A stretch of 64,000 nucleotides of DNA from Friedmanniella luteola (GCF_900105065.1 NZ_LT629749.1:868001-932000), one strand, 5' to 3'; positions 9,001 through 17,596 are shown, counted from the stretch's first letter. The notes: generated by a model from the sequence alone, not told the origin. Translations and numbers: made by a program.

Positions 9001-9032
9001 CCATAGCGCGTCCTGTGGCGTACGCCATAGCG
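9001..9032. promoter_or_regulatory. 12-bp palindrome flanked by direct repeats
   Basis: TGGCGTACGCCA (9016-9027) is a perfect palindrome. CCATAGCG occurs at 9001-9008 and again at 9025-9032, overlapping its right edge. It is a candidate operator controlling the sigma-factor gene (start 8945) or the divergent operon. Confidence 0.4.
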
Positions 9033-9239
9033 GGGGGTGCGCCCGGGCGGGGCGGGGCGCCGCCGGTCGCGCCGGAGGGTTCGAGCGCGGCTCCCGCGGG
9101 TAGCAGGGCCCTCAGCACAGGGTGACGCCCGGGCCAGTCCTGTGCCGTGGCCGGGCGGTTGAGACAACAGCCGCTCGGTCGTCCGACACGGCTGCGGCGG
9201 CCTCGAGGGCCACCGTGGCACTTCTGCGCGAGCAGGGGT

Positions 9240-9265
9240 GTTTACGCCGTAAAGGGTTTGGGTAT
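9240..9265 (+). promoter_or_regulatory. SigF/SigB-type promoter
   Basis: GTTT at 9240-9243, a 16-nt spacer, and GGGTAT at 9260-9265 match the actinobacterial SigF consensus GTTT-N(15-17)-GGGTA(T/A). The predicted start is about 50 nt before the GTG at 9325. The -35 element overlaps an inverted repeat TTTAC-N3-GTAAA (9241-9253). Confidence 0.75.
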
Positions 9266-9324
9266 GAGATAGCGGATGGCGTCGCGTACTCGCGGCGCCG
9301 CGGATCTAGTCGATAGGAGATCGC

Positions 9325-10269
9325 GTGACTCAGTCACCGTATGTCCCCTCCGAGGGGCAGAACCAGTTCGACGAGCCGGTGACCACGTGGGAGCCCGCGG
9401 GCACCACCGAGGCGGGCACGGACATCTACGCCCCGACCACCGGCCAGTCCAGCACCAGCAGCACCGCGAGCACCGCCAAGGACACCGCGAAGGACGAGGC
9501 CGCCGGCCTCAAGGACACCGCTGTGGACCGCGGCCAGCACGTCGCCGGCGTGGCCAAGGAGCAGGCCGGTGCCGTCAAGGACACCGCGCTCGCCTCCGGC
9601 CAGCAGGTCGCCGAGACCGCCAAGGAGCAGGTCGGGAACATCACCGCGGAGGCCACGGGCCAGTTCCGTGACCTCCTGGACCAGGGCCGCACCGAGCTGA
9701 GCAGCCAGGCCGGCGCCCAGCAGCAGCGCCTCGGTGCGCTCGTGCACTCCTTCGCCGACGAGCTCGGCACGATGGCGTCCTCCACGGACAAGGGCGGCCC
9801 CCTCGCCGACCTCGCCAAGCAGGGCTCCCGCCGCGTCGGTGAGCTCGCCCACCGGATCGAGAACAGCGAGCCCAGCGACCTGCTCGCCGACGTCCGCAAC
9901 TTCGCGCGCCGCCGTCCGGGCGTCTTCCTCGGCGTCTCGCTGCTCACCGGTGTCGTGGTCGGTCGACTGACCCGCAGCCTCGCCGCCGAGGCGAAGGACG
10001 CCAAGGAGGCCCAGCAGGCTCCGGCTCTCGGGTCGGGCTACAGCGCCACCACGCCGACCACCGGCTACAGCACCACCCAGGCGGCCACCGGCTACGACGC
10101 GGGCAGCTACACCGCGGGTGGCTACGAGACCGGCAGCTACACGCCGGGCGCCACCACCGGCACCACCGCCACCACCGGCTACGAGGCGACCCGCGCCTAC
10201 GACGACACCGTGACCTACGACGACACCGTCACCTACGTCGACCCGACGCGGGGTGACACGCCCCGATGA
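9325..10269 (+). CDS. LEA-like, membrane-associated stress protein with Tyr/Thr/Gly-rich tail
   Basis: 314 aa, not assignable to a characterised family. Residues ~45-115 are an amphipathic Ala/Lys/Asp/Thr-rich segment with repeated AKDTA/AKEQ units, reminiscent of LEA or apolipoprotein helices. Near residues 195-213 a hydrophobic stretch (VFLGVSLLTGVVVGRL) could cross or dip into the membrane. The C-terminal ~75 residues are repetitive (TTGY, GSYT, and YDDTVT in tandem). The GTG start has AGGAG 5 nt upstream. The stop overlaps the next ATG (ATGA), so it is translationally coupled to the holin-like gene. It sits behind a SigF-type promoter, suggesting a role in desiccation, osmotic or envelope stress (inference). 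Confidence 0.75.
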   Translation: MTQSPYVPSEGQNQFDEPVTTWEPAGTTEAGTDIYAPTTGQSSTSSTASTAKDTAKDEAAGLKDTAVDRGQHVAGVAKEQAGAVKDTALASGQQVAETAKEQVGNITAEATGQFRDLLDQGRTELSSQAGAQQQRLGALVHSFADELGTMASSTDKGGPLADLAKQGSRRVGELAHRIENSEPSDLLADVRNFARRRPGVFLGVSLLTGVVVGRLTRSLAAEAKDAKEAQQAPALGSGYSATTPTTGYSTTQAATGYDAGSYTAGGYETGSYTPGATTGTTATTGYEATRAYDDTVTYDDTVTYVDPTRGDTPR

Positions 10270-10706
10270 CGACGCCTTACACCTCGGGTTCGTCGTCGAT
10301 CGAGCCGCAGACCACGACCGGGGACGAGCTGACCCTCGGTGAGCGGCTCGGCAACGTCACCCGCGACCTCAGCACGCTGATGCGGCAGGAGGTGGCCCTG
10401 GCCAAGGCCGAGGTCTCCCAGTCCGCGTCCAAGGCCGGCAAGGGCATCGGCCTGCTCGCCGGTGCCGCCGTCGCCGGCTTCTTCGTCCTGATGTTCCTGT
10501 CCATCTCGCTGTGGCGGGCTCTGGGGAACGAGATCGGCTTCGGCTGGTCCGCGCTCATCGTCGCGGTGATCTGGGCGATCATCGCCGCGATCCTCGCGGT
10601 CGTCGGCAAGAAGGCCCTCGACCAGGTGCGCGGCGTGCCCGAGACCACCGACTCGCTGGGCAAGATCCCGAACGCACTCAAAGGCCAAGAGGAGAAGAAC
10701 CTGTGA
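10266..10706 (+). CDS. Phage-holin-like family membrane protein (actinobacterial holin-X type)
   Basis: 146 aa. The N-terminal amphipathic region (TLGERLGNVTRDLSTLMRQE) is followed by two hydrophobic segments at ~60-85 and ~93-115 and a short cytoplasmic-type tail. This architecture defines the Phage_holin_3_6/DUF1469 group of actinobacterial membrane proteins, which are chromosomal and not tied to a prophage. No lysin or phage gene is nearby. Both ends overlap neighbours by 4 nt (ATGA at the start, GTGA at the end), so the three genes are one operon. Function is unknown; an envelope-stress role is inferred from context. Confidence 0.82.
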   Translation: MTTPYTSGSSSIEPQTTTGDELTLGERLGNVTRDLSTLMRQEVALAKAEVSQSASKAGKGIGLLAGAAVAGFFVLMFLSISLWRALGNEIGFGWSALIVAVIWAIIAAILAVVGKKALDQVRGVPETTDSLGKIPNALKGQEEKNL

Positions 10707-11488
10707 CCAGCCAGACCCCCGAAGAGATCCGCGCTGAGATCGAGCGGACCCGCGCCAACCTGAGCAACGACGTCGACGCGCTGGCCGAGGAGGCCAACCC
10801 GAAGACCATCGCCCGCCGGCAGGTGGACAAGGTCAAGGACAACGTCAAGGACAAGGGCCTCGGCCTCAAGGACCGCATCATGGGCACCGCCGACGACGTC
10901 CGCGACTCCGTGGTCGACACGGTGCACGGCGTGACCGACACCGTCTCCGACAAGGTGCACGGCGCCACCGACGCCGTCCACGGCGCCGGCGGCAGCGCCG
11001 CCGGTTCGGCCCAGGGTGCGGCGGCCTCGGCCCGCGGTGCCCTGTCCTCGGCCGGCGACACCGTCAGCGACGCCCCGGCCCTCGCCCGGCAGAAGACGCA
11101 GGGCAACCCCCTCGCCGCCGGTCTCGTCGCCTTCGGCGCCGGCCTGCTGATCAGCTCGCTGATCCCCGCCAGCACCAAGGAGCGCGAGCTCGCCACCACG
11201 GTGAAGGACAAGGCCGAGCCGCTCAAGGCCGGCATCACCGACGCCGCCAAGGACGTCGCGAGCAACCTCAAGGAGCCCCTCCAGGAGGCTGCTCAGACGG
11301 TGAAGGAGACCGCCACCGAGGCGGTCGGCGCCGTCAAGGACGAGGGCCAGTACGCCGTCGAAGAGGTCAAGGACCAGGCCCAGCAGGCCAAGACCACGGT
11401 CCAGGACGAGGGCACCTCGGCCGCCTCGGACGTGCAGGGCCAGGCCCAGCAGGCCAAGGGCAACGTCCAGGACGCGGCGAAGTCCTGA
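10703..11488 (+). CDS. DUF3618 protein with LEA-like helical tail
   Basis: 261 aa. The N-terminus (TPEEIRAEIERTRANLSNDV) is the DUF3618 signature. A long Lys/Asp/Val-rich helical region (DKVKDNVKDKGLGLKDRI) and repeated GVTDTVSDKVHGATD units follow. A single hydrophobic segment NPLAAGLVAFGAGLLISSLI lies at ~139-158. The tail again shows LEA-like units (VKDKAEPLKAGITDAAKD, EVKDQAQQAKTTVQDE). DUF3618 and holin-like genes commonly pair in actinomycetes. Start GTG overlaps the previous stop (GTGA). The protein may associate with the membrane together with the other two products (inference). Confidence 0.85.
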   Translation: MTSQTPEEIRAEIERTRANLSNDVDALAEEANPKTIARRQVDKVKDNVKDKGLGLKDRIMGTADDVRDSVVDTVHGVTDTVSDKVHGATDAVHGAGGSAAGSAQGAAASARGALSSAGDTVSDAPALARQKTQGNPLAAGLVAFGAGLLISSLIPASTKERELATTVKDKAEPLKAGITDAAKDVASNLKEPLQEAAQTVKETATEAVGAVKDEGQYAVEEVKDQAQQAKTTVQDEGTSAASDVQGQAQQAKGNVQDAAKS

Positions 11489-11526
11489 GCACCAACCCGG
11501 TCGCAGCACCGCAGTCGACGCCCGCG

Positions 11527-12477
11527 GTGGCGCCCCTGGCCCTTGTGGCCGGGGCGTCCCGCGGGCTCGGCCTGCTCATCGCCCGGGAGCTCGGTCGCCG
11601 CGGTCACCGGCTCGTCATCTGCGCCCGCTCGGCGGACGAGCTGGCGGCCGCGCGCGACCACCTCGAGTCGGAGGGCCTGACCGTCCGGACCGCCGTCTGC
11701 GACGTCGCTGACGCCGCCGCCGTGGAGGCTCTCGTCGCCGACGTCGAGGCGACCGACGGCCCGGTCGACGTGGCCTTCGCTGTCGCCGGGGTCATCCAGG
11801 TGGGCCCGCTCGCCTCGCTGACGCGGGACCACTTCGCCGAGGCCATCGACATCATGCTCTGGGGCCCGATCAACGTCGCCCTCGCCGTCAGCGGCCCCAT
11901 GCGGGCCCGCGGCCACGGCCGGATCGGCGTCATCACCTCCATCGGCGGGCTCGTCCCCGTCCCGCACCTGCTCCCGTACAGCACCGCGAAGTTCGGCGCG
12001 GTCGGCTTCTCGGCCGGCCTCCGCGCCGAGCTCGCGGGCACCGGCGTCAAGGTCACCACCGTCGCCCCCGGTCTGATGCGCACCGGCTCGCACCTCCGCG
12101 CCGAGTTCACCGGCCGGCAGGGCGCCGAGTACGCCTGGTTCGCCCCGTCGGCCACGCTGCCCGGCATCGCCATGGACCCGCAGCGCGCCGCCGCCCGGAT
12201 CGTCGACGGCGTGCTCGCCGGTCGCGCCTACGTGCTGCTGAGCGTCCTCACCAAGGTGGCCTCGCGGGTGAACGGCCTGGCGCCGACCACCACGGCGGCC
12301 CTGCTCGGGCTGGCCGCGCGGCTGCTGCCCAGCGGCCCGCCGCCCAGCGGCACCGACACCGTCCAGGGCTACCAGGTGGAGGAGCGGCTGCGGCCGCTGC
12401 CCAGCGCCCTCGTGCGCGTCGTCACCACCCTCGGCCGTCGTTCGGCCGACCGCTGGAACCAGCACCCGCGCGCCTGA
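11527..12477 (+). CDS. Short-chain dehydrogenase/reductase (SDR) 1
   Basis: 316 aa. The Rossmann cofactor motif AGASRGLG is at residues ~8-15, and the catalytic Tyr151 and Lys155 are in YSTAK, preceded by the Ser-containing GVITSIGG. This is a classical SDR using NAD(P)H; substrate unknown. The C-terminal ~60 residues extend past the usual SDR core. It lies 38 nt after the DUF3618 gene and may be part of the same transcript. GTG is the first in-frame start after that stop. It is the first of three SDR genes in a row. Confidence 0.85.
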   Translation: MAPLALVAGASRGLGLLIARELGRRGHRLVICARSADELAAARDHLESEGLTVRTAVCDVADAAAVEALVADVEATDGPVDVAFAVAGVIQVGPLASLTRDHFAEAIDIMLWGPINVALAVSGPMRARGHGRIGVITSIGGLVPVPHLLPYSTAKFGAVGFSAGLRAELAGTGVKVTTVAPGLMRTGSHLRAEFTGRQGAEYAWFAPSATLPGIAMDPQRAAARIVDGVLAGRAYVLLSVLTKVASRVNGLAPTTTAALLGLAARLLPSGPPPSGTDTVQGYQVEERLRPLPSALVRVVTTLGRRSADRWNQHPRA

Positions 12478-12527
12478 CCGCCCTCGCTCGTCCTCCCCGC
12501 TCCCGTACCGACACCCAGGAGACCCCC

Positions 12528-13424
12528 ATGTCGCGTGACCAGTACACCTTTGCCGACCCGACGAAGCTCTACAGCGGGATCGACCCCACCGCCCAGTACC
12601 AGGAGGGCGCCGGTCTCGACGCCGACCTCGAGGAGAAGGCCGACCTCGGTGAGACGAGCTACCGCGGCCTCGGCCGGCTGGTGGGGCGCAAGGCGCTGAT
12701 CACGGGCGGCGACTCCGGCATCGGCGGCGCGACGGCGATCGCGTTCGCCCGCGAGGGTGCCGACGTCGCCATCGGCTACCTGCCCGAGGAGGAGGAGGAC
12801 GCCCAGCGGATCAAGGGCCTGATCACCGACGCGGGCCAGAAGGCGGTGCTGCTGCCCGGGGACCTCAAGGACGCCGCCTACTGCACCGAGCTCGTCGCGC
12901 AGGCGGTGGAGCAGCTGGGCGGCCTGGACATCCTCGTCAACAACGCCGGCAAGCAGCAGTCGGTCGAGGCCCTCGCCGACGTGAGCGACGAGCAGTTCGA
13001 CGAGACCTACAAGACCAACGTCTACGCGATGTTCCGGGTGACCAAGGCGGCGCTGCCGCACCTGCAGCCCGGCTCGACCATCATCAACACCTCCTCCATC
13101 CAGGCCTACGAGCCCTCGGAGACCCTGGTGGACTACGCCTCCACCAAGGCGGCCATCAACAACTTCTCCAAGGGCCTGGCCCAGCAGCTGGCGCCGCAGG
13201 GCATCCGCGTGAACGTCGTGGCGCCCGGTCCCATCTGGACCCCGCTGCAGACGGCCGGCGGCCAGCCGCCCGAGGACCTGCCCGCGTTCGGCGAGCAGAC
13301 CCCGCTGGGCCGTCCCGGCCAGCCGGCCGAGCTGGCACCGGCCTACGTGTTCCTGGCCTCCGCCGAGTCCAGCTACGTCATCGGCGCCACCCTGCACGTC
13401 AACGGCGGGATGCCCACCCCCTGA
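12528..13424 (+). CDS. SDR 2, YghA/YhdF-like oxidoreductase
   Basis: 298 aa. An N-terminal extension of about 50 residues (with YQEGAGLDADLEEKADLGE) precedes the Rossmann motif GGDSGIGG. The catalytic pattern YASTKAA and the C-terminal VIGATLHVNGGMPTP are typical of the glucose-dehydrogenase-like YghA/YhdF group, often annotated as general-stress oxidoreductases. The start ATG has AGGAG about 8 nt upstream. Its position behind the SigF-linked cluster fits a stress function (inference). Confidence 0.88.
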   Translation: MSRDQYTFADPTKLYSGIDPTAQYQEGAGLDADLEEKADLGETSYRGLGRLVGRKALITGGDSGIGGATAIAFAREGADVAIGYLPEEEEDAQRIKGLITDAGQKAVLLPGDLKDAAYCTELVAQAVEQLGGLDILVNNAGKQQSVEALADVSDEQFDETYKTNVYAMFRVTKAALPHLQPGSTIINTSSIQAYEPSETLVDYASTKAAINNFSKGLAQQLAPQGIRVNVVAPGPIWTPLQTAGGQPPEDLPAFGEQTPLGRPGQPAELAPAYVFLASAESSYVIGATLHVNGGMPTP

Positions 13425-13467
13425 TCCAGGCCGCATCCCCGCGCGCCCCCCGGACCGAAGGACAGAC

Positions 13468-14280
13468 ATGACCAGTGCAGGACTTGCCGTCGTCACCGGA
13501 GCCTCCAGCGGGATCGGCGCGGAGCTCGCGCTCCTCTTCGCCGCGGACGGCTTCGACCTGCTGCTCACGGCCGAGGACGGCCCGGGCGGTGAGGGGTTGG
13601 AGCCCGTCGCCGTCCGGTGCCGCACCGCCGGTGTCGAGGTGCAGACCTTCCCGGTCGACCTGCGGACCGCCGACGGCGTGCAGGCCCTGTACGAGACGGC
13701 GATCGCGACCGGCCAGCCGGTCGCGGCCGCCGCCGTCAACGCGGGCGTGGGCCGGGGCGGGGCGTTCGTCGACGCCGACCCGGCCGACCTGCTCGAGGTC
13801 GTCCAGCTCAACGTGGCCTCGACGGTGCACCTGACCCGGCTGCTGCTGGCGGACATGGTGGCGCGCGACGCCGGCCGGCTGCTGCTGACCTCCTCGATCG
13901 CCTCGACCATGCCGGGCTCGTTCCAGGCGGTCTACAACGCCTCGAAGTCCTTCGTGCAGTCCCTGGCCGAGGCGCTGCAGGACGAGCTGCGGGACACCGG
14001 GGTGACGGTCACCTCGCTGATGCCCGGTCCGACCGACACGAACTTCTTCCACCGCGCCGAGATGGACGACACCCGGATCGGCCAGGGGCCGAAGGACGAC
14101 CCGGCCGACGTCGCCCAGCAGGGCTACGCGGCGCTGATGGCCGGGAAGGACCGCGTGGTCGCCGCCTCGGCGATGACCAAGGCCCAGGAGCTGGCCGCCA
14201 AGGTGCTGCCGGACAAGGCCAAGGCGGCCCTGCACCGGGTGATGGCCGAGCCGCAGGACGACGAGGAGGCGGGGCGCTGA
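13468..14280 (+). CDS. SDR 3
   Basis: 270 aa. It has GASSGIG near residue 10 and YNASKSF as the Tyr/Lys active-site segment. The central sequence NAGVGRGG and the tail NFFHRAEMDDTRIG are like actinobacterial SDRs of the DltE/YqjQ type. Substrate unknown. ATG is preceded by GAAGGA with suitable spacing. It ends just before a block of 20-bp tandem repeats, which probably closes the cluster. Confidence 0.86.
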   Translation: MTSAGLAVVTGASSGIGAELALLFAADGFDLLLTAEDGPGGEGLEPVAVRCRTAGVEVQTFPVDLRTADGVQALYETAIATGQPVAAAAVNAGVGRGGAFVDADPADLLEVVQLNVASTVHLTRLLLADMVARDAGRLLLTSSIASTMPGSFQAVYNASKSFVQSLAEALQDELRDTGVTVTSLMPGPTDTNFFHRAEMDDTRIGQGPKDDPADVAQQGYAALMAGKDRVVAASAMTKAQELAAKVLPDKAKAALHRVMAEPQDDEEAGR

Positions 14281-14290
14281 GCCTCGTGTC

Positions 14291-14386
14291 CGCGGCCTGA
14301 GCCCGTCCTCCGCGGCCTCAGCCCGTCCTCCACGGCCTGAGGCTTTCTCCGCGGCCTGAGCCCGTCGAAGGCCCGTCGACGGGCTC
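14291..14386. repeat. 20-bp tandem repeats ending in an 11-bp hairpin
   Basis: Four near-identical units (14291-14310, 14311-14330, 14331-14349, 14350-14369) built on CGCGGCCTGAGCCCGTC. The last unit feeds into a perfect inverted repeat GAGCCCGTCGA (14358-14368)/TCGACGGGCTC (14376-14386) with a 7-nt loop that can act as a terminator after the SDR cluster. Related sequences recur at about 50650-50750 and 62370-62415. Confidence 0.7.
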
Positions 14387-14434
14387 ACCGCACGAGGGAC
14401 CGGCGCAGTTGGCGCCGTCTGGGAGGATGAGGCC

Positions 14435-14989
14435 GTGGCCCGTGCGTCGTCGAGAACCGCCTCCACCGGCGACATGGTGCGCTCGCTGCTCGTCCTCCTG
14501 ATCCCGGTGATCGTCATCACCTACTTCTTCACCCGGACCCCGGCGGAGCCGCCGGTCCGCACGTTGGACTGGACCCCCGTGCTGGCGCAGGCCCGCGACC
14601 AGGCCCCGTTCCCGGTGCTGGCCCCGCGGGCCGTGCCCCCGTCGTGGCGGGCGACCCAGGTGACGTGGGTGCCGGAGGGCCGGTCTTACCTGAACGGGGA
14701 CCCGTCGCCGCGGAACCTCTGGCAGCTCGGCTTCCTCGACGCGAGCAACACCTACGTCGAGCTGGCCCAGGGCGACCTGGAGCCTCGCGCCCTCGTGGAG
14801 GACAAGACCCGCGAGGGCCTGCCGGACGGCACGAGCGACGTGGCGGGGACCACCTGGGAGCGGCGGATCAGCGAGGACGAGCGCACCCGCTCCCTGGTGC
14901 TGGGCGGTGCGGACGTGACGACCGTCGTGGTGGGGGACCTGCCCTACGGCGAGCTGGAGAGCTTCGCCTCCACCCTGACCACCGGCTGA
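14435..14989 (+). CDS. DUF4245 membrane-anchored protein
   Basis: 184 aa. There is one N-terminal transmembrane segment (about residues 14-31, VRSLLVLLIPVIVITYFF) followed by an extracytoplasmic domain with VPPSWRATQVTW and the conserved C-terminal GELESFASTL. DUF4245 proteins are widespread in Actinomycetota, usually near xseA/xseB and fumC/glpX. Here xseBA is 1.1 kb away and fumC about 7 kb away, a partly dispersed version of that order. Function unknown. GTG start with GGAGG ending about 9 nt upstream. Confidence 0.87.
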   Translation: MARASSRTASTGDMVRSLLVLLIPVIVITYFFTRTPAEPPVRTLDWTPVLAQARDQAPFPVLAPRAVPPSWRATQVTWVPEGRSYLNGDPSPRNLWQLGFLDASNTYVELAQGDLEPRALVEDKTREGLPDGTSDVAGTTWERRISEDERTRSLVLGGADVTTVVVGDLPYGELESFASTLTTG

Positions 14990-15046
14990 CCCGCCGGGCG
15001 CCTGTCCAGGATGGCAGGGGTGGCCGGTCGGGCAAGATCTCTGCCA

Positions 15047-15052
15047 TAGGCT
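15047..15052 (+). promoter_or_regulatory. Leaderless-type -10 box for glxA-family gene
   Basis: TAGGCT ends 7 nt before GTG 15060. The promoter looks intact although the gene is frameshifted. Confidence 0.5.
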
Positions 15053-15059
15053 TCTCCGC

Positions 15060-16057
15060 GTGCCTCTGTCCCGGGTGAGCGTCGTGCTCGTCGAACCGGT
15101 CGCCGTGTTCGAGTTCGGCGTCGCGGTCGAGGTCTTCGGCCTGGACCGGACCGACGACGGCGTCCCGGCGGTGGACCTCCGGGTCTGCGCGCAGCAGCCC
15201 GGCGTCCCCCTGACCACGAACACCGGGGCGTCGATGTCCGTCACCGCCGGCCACGGGCTGGACGCCGTCGCGGGCAGCGACCTCGTCATCGTCTCCGCCA
15301 CGGCGGTCCGGCCGGCCGCGGACTACCCGGCCGAGGTGCTGGACGTCATCCGGGCGGCCCACGCGGCCGGCTCCACGGTGCTCAGCCTGTGCTCCGGCTC
15401 GTTCGTGCTGGGGGCGGCCGGCCTGCTCGACGGCCGGGCCTGCACGACGCACTGGCGGCACGTCGCCGAGCTGGCGCGAGCCCACCCCCTGGCACTGATC
15501 GACCCCCGCGCCCTCTTCGTCGACGACGGCGACCTCATCACCAGCGCCGGCACGGCGGCGAGCATCGACGCCTGCCTGCACCTCGTGCGCCGGGAGCTGG
15601 GGACGGCGGTGGCCACCAAGATCGCCCGCCGGATGGTGGTGCCCCCCAGCGCGACGGCGGTCAGCAGCAGTTCGTCGAGATGCCGATCCCCACCTGCACC
15701 GCCGACAGCCTGTCGCCGCTGCTGGCCTGGGTGCTCGACCACCTGGCCGAGCCGCACACCGCGAGCTCGCTGGCCCGCCGGGCGACCATGAGCGACCGCA
15801 CGTTCGCCCGCCGCTTCAGCGCCGAGACCGGCACCACCCCGCACCGCTGGTTGACGCAGCAGCGGATCCTCGCCGCCCGGGGGCTGCTGGAGGAGACCGA
15901 CCTCGGGGTGGAGCAGATCGCCGCCCGGGTGGGGTTCAACTCCGCCGTGGTGCTGCGTGAGCACTTCCGGCGTGAGATCGGCCTGGCCCCCGTCGACTAC
16001 CGGCGCCGGTTCGTGGCGCCCCGGCCGTCGACCGCGGACCTCGAGCTCTCGGCCTGA
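15060..16057 (+). pseudogene. GlxA-family AraC-type regulator, frameshifted
   Basis: The N-terminal DJ-1/PfpI-like domain (VLVEPVAVFEFGVAVEVFG, LCSGSFVLGAAGLLDG) and a C-terminal AraC helix-turn-helix (SLARRATMSDRTFARRFSAE, IAARVGFNSAVVLREHF) lie in different frames. The break is at the C6 run 15642-15647. Adding one C restores the family motif as VVPPQRDGGQQQFVE. As read, the first frame stops at 15791 after about 33 unrelated residues, so no DNA-binding domain would be made. This is either a true single-base deletion or a homopolymer error in the assembly. The original role would be a transcription activator with a sensor-like amidotransferase fold. Confidence 0.85.
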
Positions 16058-16071
16058 GGGCGACGGCCGCG

Positions 16072-16299
16072 TCAGCCCGGGGTGCCGGTGCGGGCGCGGG
16101 CCGCGTCCACCTTCGCGCGGGCGCCGTCGAGCCGCTGCTGGCAGACCGCCGCCAGGTGCTCGCCGCGCTCCCACAGGGCCAGCGACTCGTCCAGCGGCAC
16201 GCCGCCCGACTCCAGCCGCTGCACGACCTGGACGAGCTCCTCGCGGGCCTGCTCGTACGTCAGCGCGTCCCCCTCGGGACGGCTCGCTGCCTCGCTCAT
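16072..16299 (-). CDS. xseB: Exodeoxyribonuclease VII small subunit
   Basis: 75 aa, the standard size. The core LTYEQAREELVQVVQRLESG and the motif VPLDESLALWERGEHLA define XseB. With XseA it forms the enzyme that degrades single-stranded DNA to oligonucleotides. Its ATG overlaps the xseA stop (ATGA), giving translational coupling. It converges with the glxA-type gene with only 14 nt between stops. Confidence 0.95.
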   Translation of the reverse strand: MSEAASRPEGDALTYEQAREELVQVVQRLESGGVPLDESLALWERGEHLAAVCQQRLDGARAKVDAARARTGTPG

Positions 16300-17528
16300 G
16301 CTGCTCCTAGCGTTCCGGGTCGGACGTCGCGGGCCTCCAGCACCAGCTGGCCGTCCAGCAGGTAGGCCAGCAGGTCGTCGCCCTCGTCGACGTCGGTGAC
16401 CGAGGTGATGGCGTGCCCCTCCGGGCCCACCAGGATCGAGTAGCCGCGCTCGAGCGTCGCCTTGGGCGACATGGCGCGGACCCGGGCCAGCTGGTGCGCC
16501 ACGCCGGTGCGCTCGTGCTCCAACCGGCTGGTGAGCGCGCGCAGGCTGCGCTCGCGCAGGTGCTGCAGCTGCTCGTGCCCCACGACGAAGGTGGCGGTGG
16601 GGTCCGTCATCACCGGCCGGGTCGCCAGGGCGTCCAGCCGCTCCTGCTCGTGCCGCAGCCGGGTGCCGATCGCCTGCTCCAGCCGGGTCCGGGCCTGACC
16701 GATCTTGGCCAGCTCGTCGGCCACGTCGGGCACGACGCGCTTGGCGGCGTCGGTCGGCGTCGAGGCGCGGAGGTCCGCGACGAGGTCGAGGATCGGGTTG
16801 TCGCTCTCGTGGCCGATGGCGCTGACCACCGGGGTCGTGCAGGCGAAGACGGCTCGGACCAGGCCCTCGTCGGAGAAGGGCAGCAGGTCCTCGAGCGATC
16901 CGCCGCCGCGGGCGATGACGATGACGTCCACGTCGCCGTGCCGGTCCAGCTGGCCCAGCGCGGTGATCAGCTGCTCCCCGGCCTGCGGGCCCTGGGTGAG
17001 GGCGTAGCGGGTCTCGATCCGGACGGCGGGCCAGCGGCGGCGCGCGTTCTCGACGACGTCCTTCTCCGCGGCGCTGCCGGCTCCGGTGACCAGCCCGATG
17101 GCCCGGGGGAGGAACGGCAGCGGCTTCTTCCGAGCCCGGTCGAACAGGCCCTCGGCCTGCAGCAGCCGCTTCGTCTGCTCCAGCCGGGCCAGCAGCCGGC
17201 CCTCGCCGACGGGGGTGATGGCGTCGCAGTAGAAGGAGAACCGGCCCGAGCCCTCGAAGTAGGACGGCTTGAGGCGGGCGACCACGGTGGCGCCCTCGGT
17301 CAGCGGCCCGGCGCCGTCGAGGGTGGTGGGGGAGACGGTCACCGAGACCGACACCTCGGCCAGCTTGTCCCGCAGCGTGAGGAAGATGGTGCGGCTGCCG
17401 GAGCGGCGGTTGATCTCGATGAGCTGGGCCTCGACCCACACCGGACCGAGCCGCTCGATCCAGCCGCGGACGAGGTGGGTGACCTTGCGGAGCGGCTGGG
17501 GGTTCTCGGGTGAGGACTCCAGGGGCAC
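16296..17528 (-). CDS. xseA: Exodeoxyribonuclease VII large subunit
   Basis: 410 aa. The N-terminal OB-fold ([20 protein letters not shown]) is followed by the catalytic domain with [20 protein letters not shown] and [20 protein letters not shown], and a C-terminal helical region for XseB binding. GTG 17528 is preferred because TAGGCT sits 6 nt upstream on this strand. It is divergent from ispH across an 81-bp gap that carries both -10 boxes. Confidence 0.95.
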   Translation of the reverse strand: MPLESSPENPQPLRKVTHLVRGWIERLGPVWVEAQLIEINRRSGSRTIFLTLRDKLAEVSVSVTVSPTTLDGAGPLTEGATVVARLKPSYFEGSGRFSFYCDAITPVGEGRLLARLEQTKRLLQAEGLFDRARKKPLPFLPRAIGLVTGAGSAAEKDVVENARRRWPAVRIETRYALTQGPQAGEQLITALGQLDRHGDVDVIVIARGGGSLEDLLPFSDEGLVRAVFACTTPVVSAIGHESDNPILDLVADLRASTPTDAAKRVVPDVADELAKIGQARTRLEQAIGTRLRHEQERLDALATRPVMTDPTATFVVGHEQLQHLRERSLRALTSRLEHERTGVAHQLARVRAMSPKATLERGYSILVGPEGHAITSVTDVDEGDDLLAYLLDGQLVLEARDVRPGTLGAA

Positions 17529-17534
17529 CGGAGG

Positions 17535-17540
17535 AGCCTA
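17535..17540 (-). promoter_or_regulatory. Leaderless-type -10 box for xseA
   Basis: TAGGCT on the minus strand, 6 nt before GTG 17528. Confidence 0.5.
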
Positions 17541-17596
17541 TGCCCGGTGTGCTGCACGCGACGCCGCGACGGGCCGGGGCGGCGGACCCCACCGCC

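Larger units (their letters stand above)
8946..9324. other. Intergenic region between sigma factor and stress operon
   Basis: 379 nt without a supportable gene. It holds a palindrome with flanking direct repeats (9001-9032), a SigF-type promoter (9240-9265) and a ribosome-binding site AGGAG (9315-9319). The rest, about 9035-9235, shows nothing I can name. Confidence 0.6.

Noticed and set aside
10266-10706. Prophage remnant suggested by the holin-like gene
   Set aside because: No other phage genes, integrase or attachment sites nearby; this family is chromosomal in actinomycetes.
14291-14386. CRISPR array suggested by four regularly spaced repeats
   Set aside because: Units are contiguous 20-mers without spacers, and no cas genes are present.
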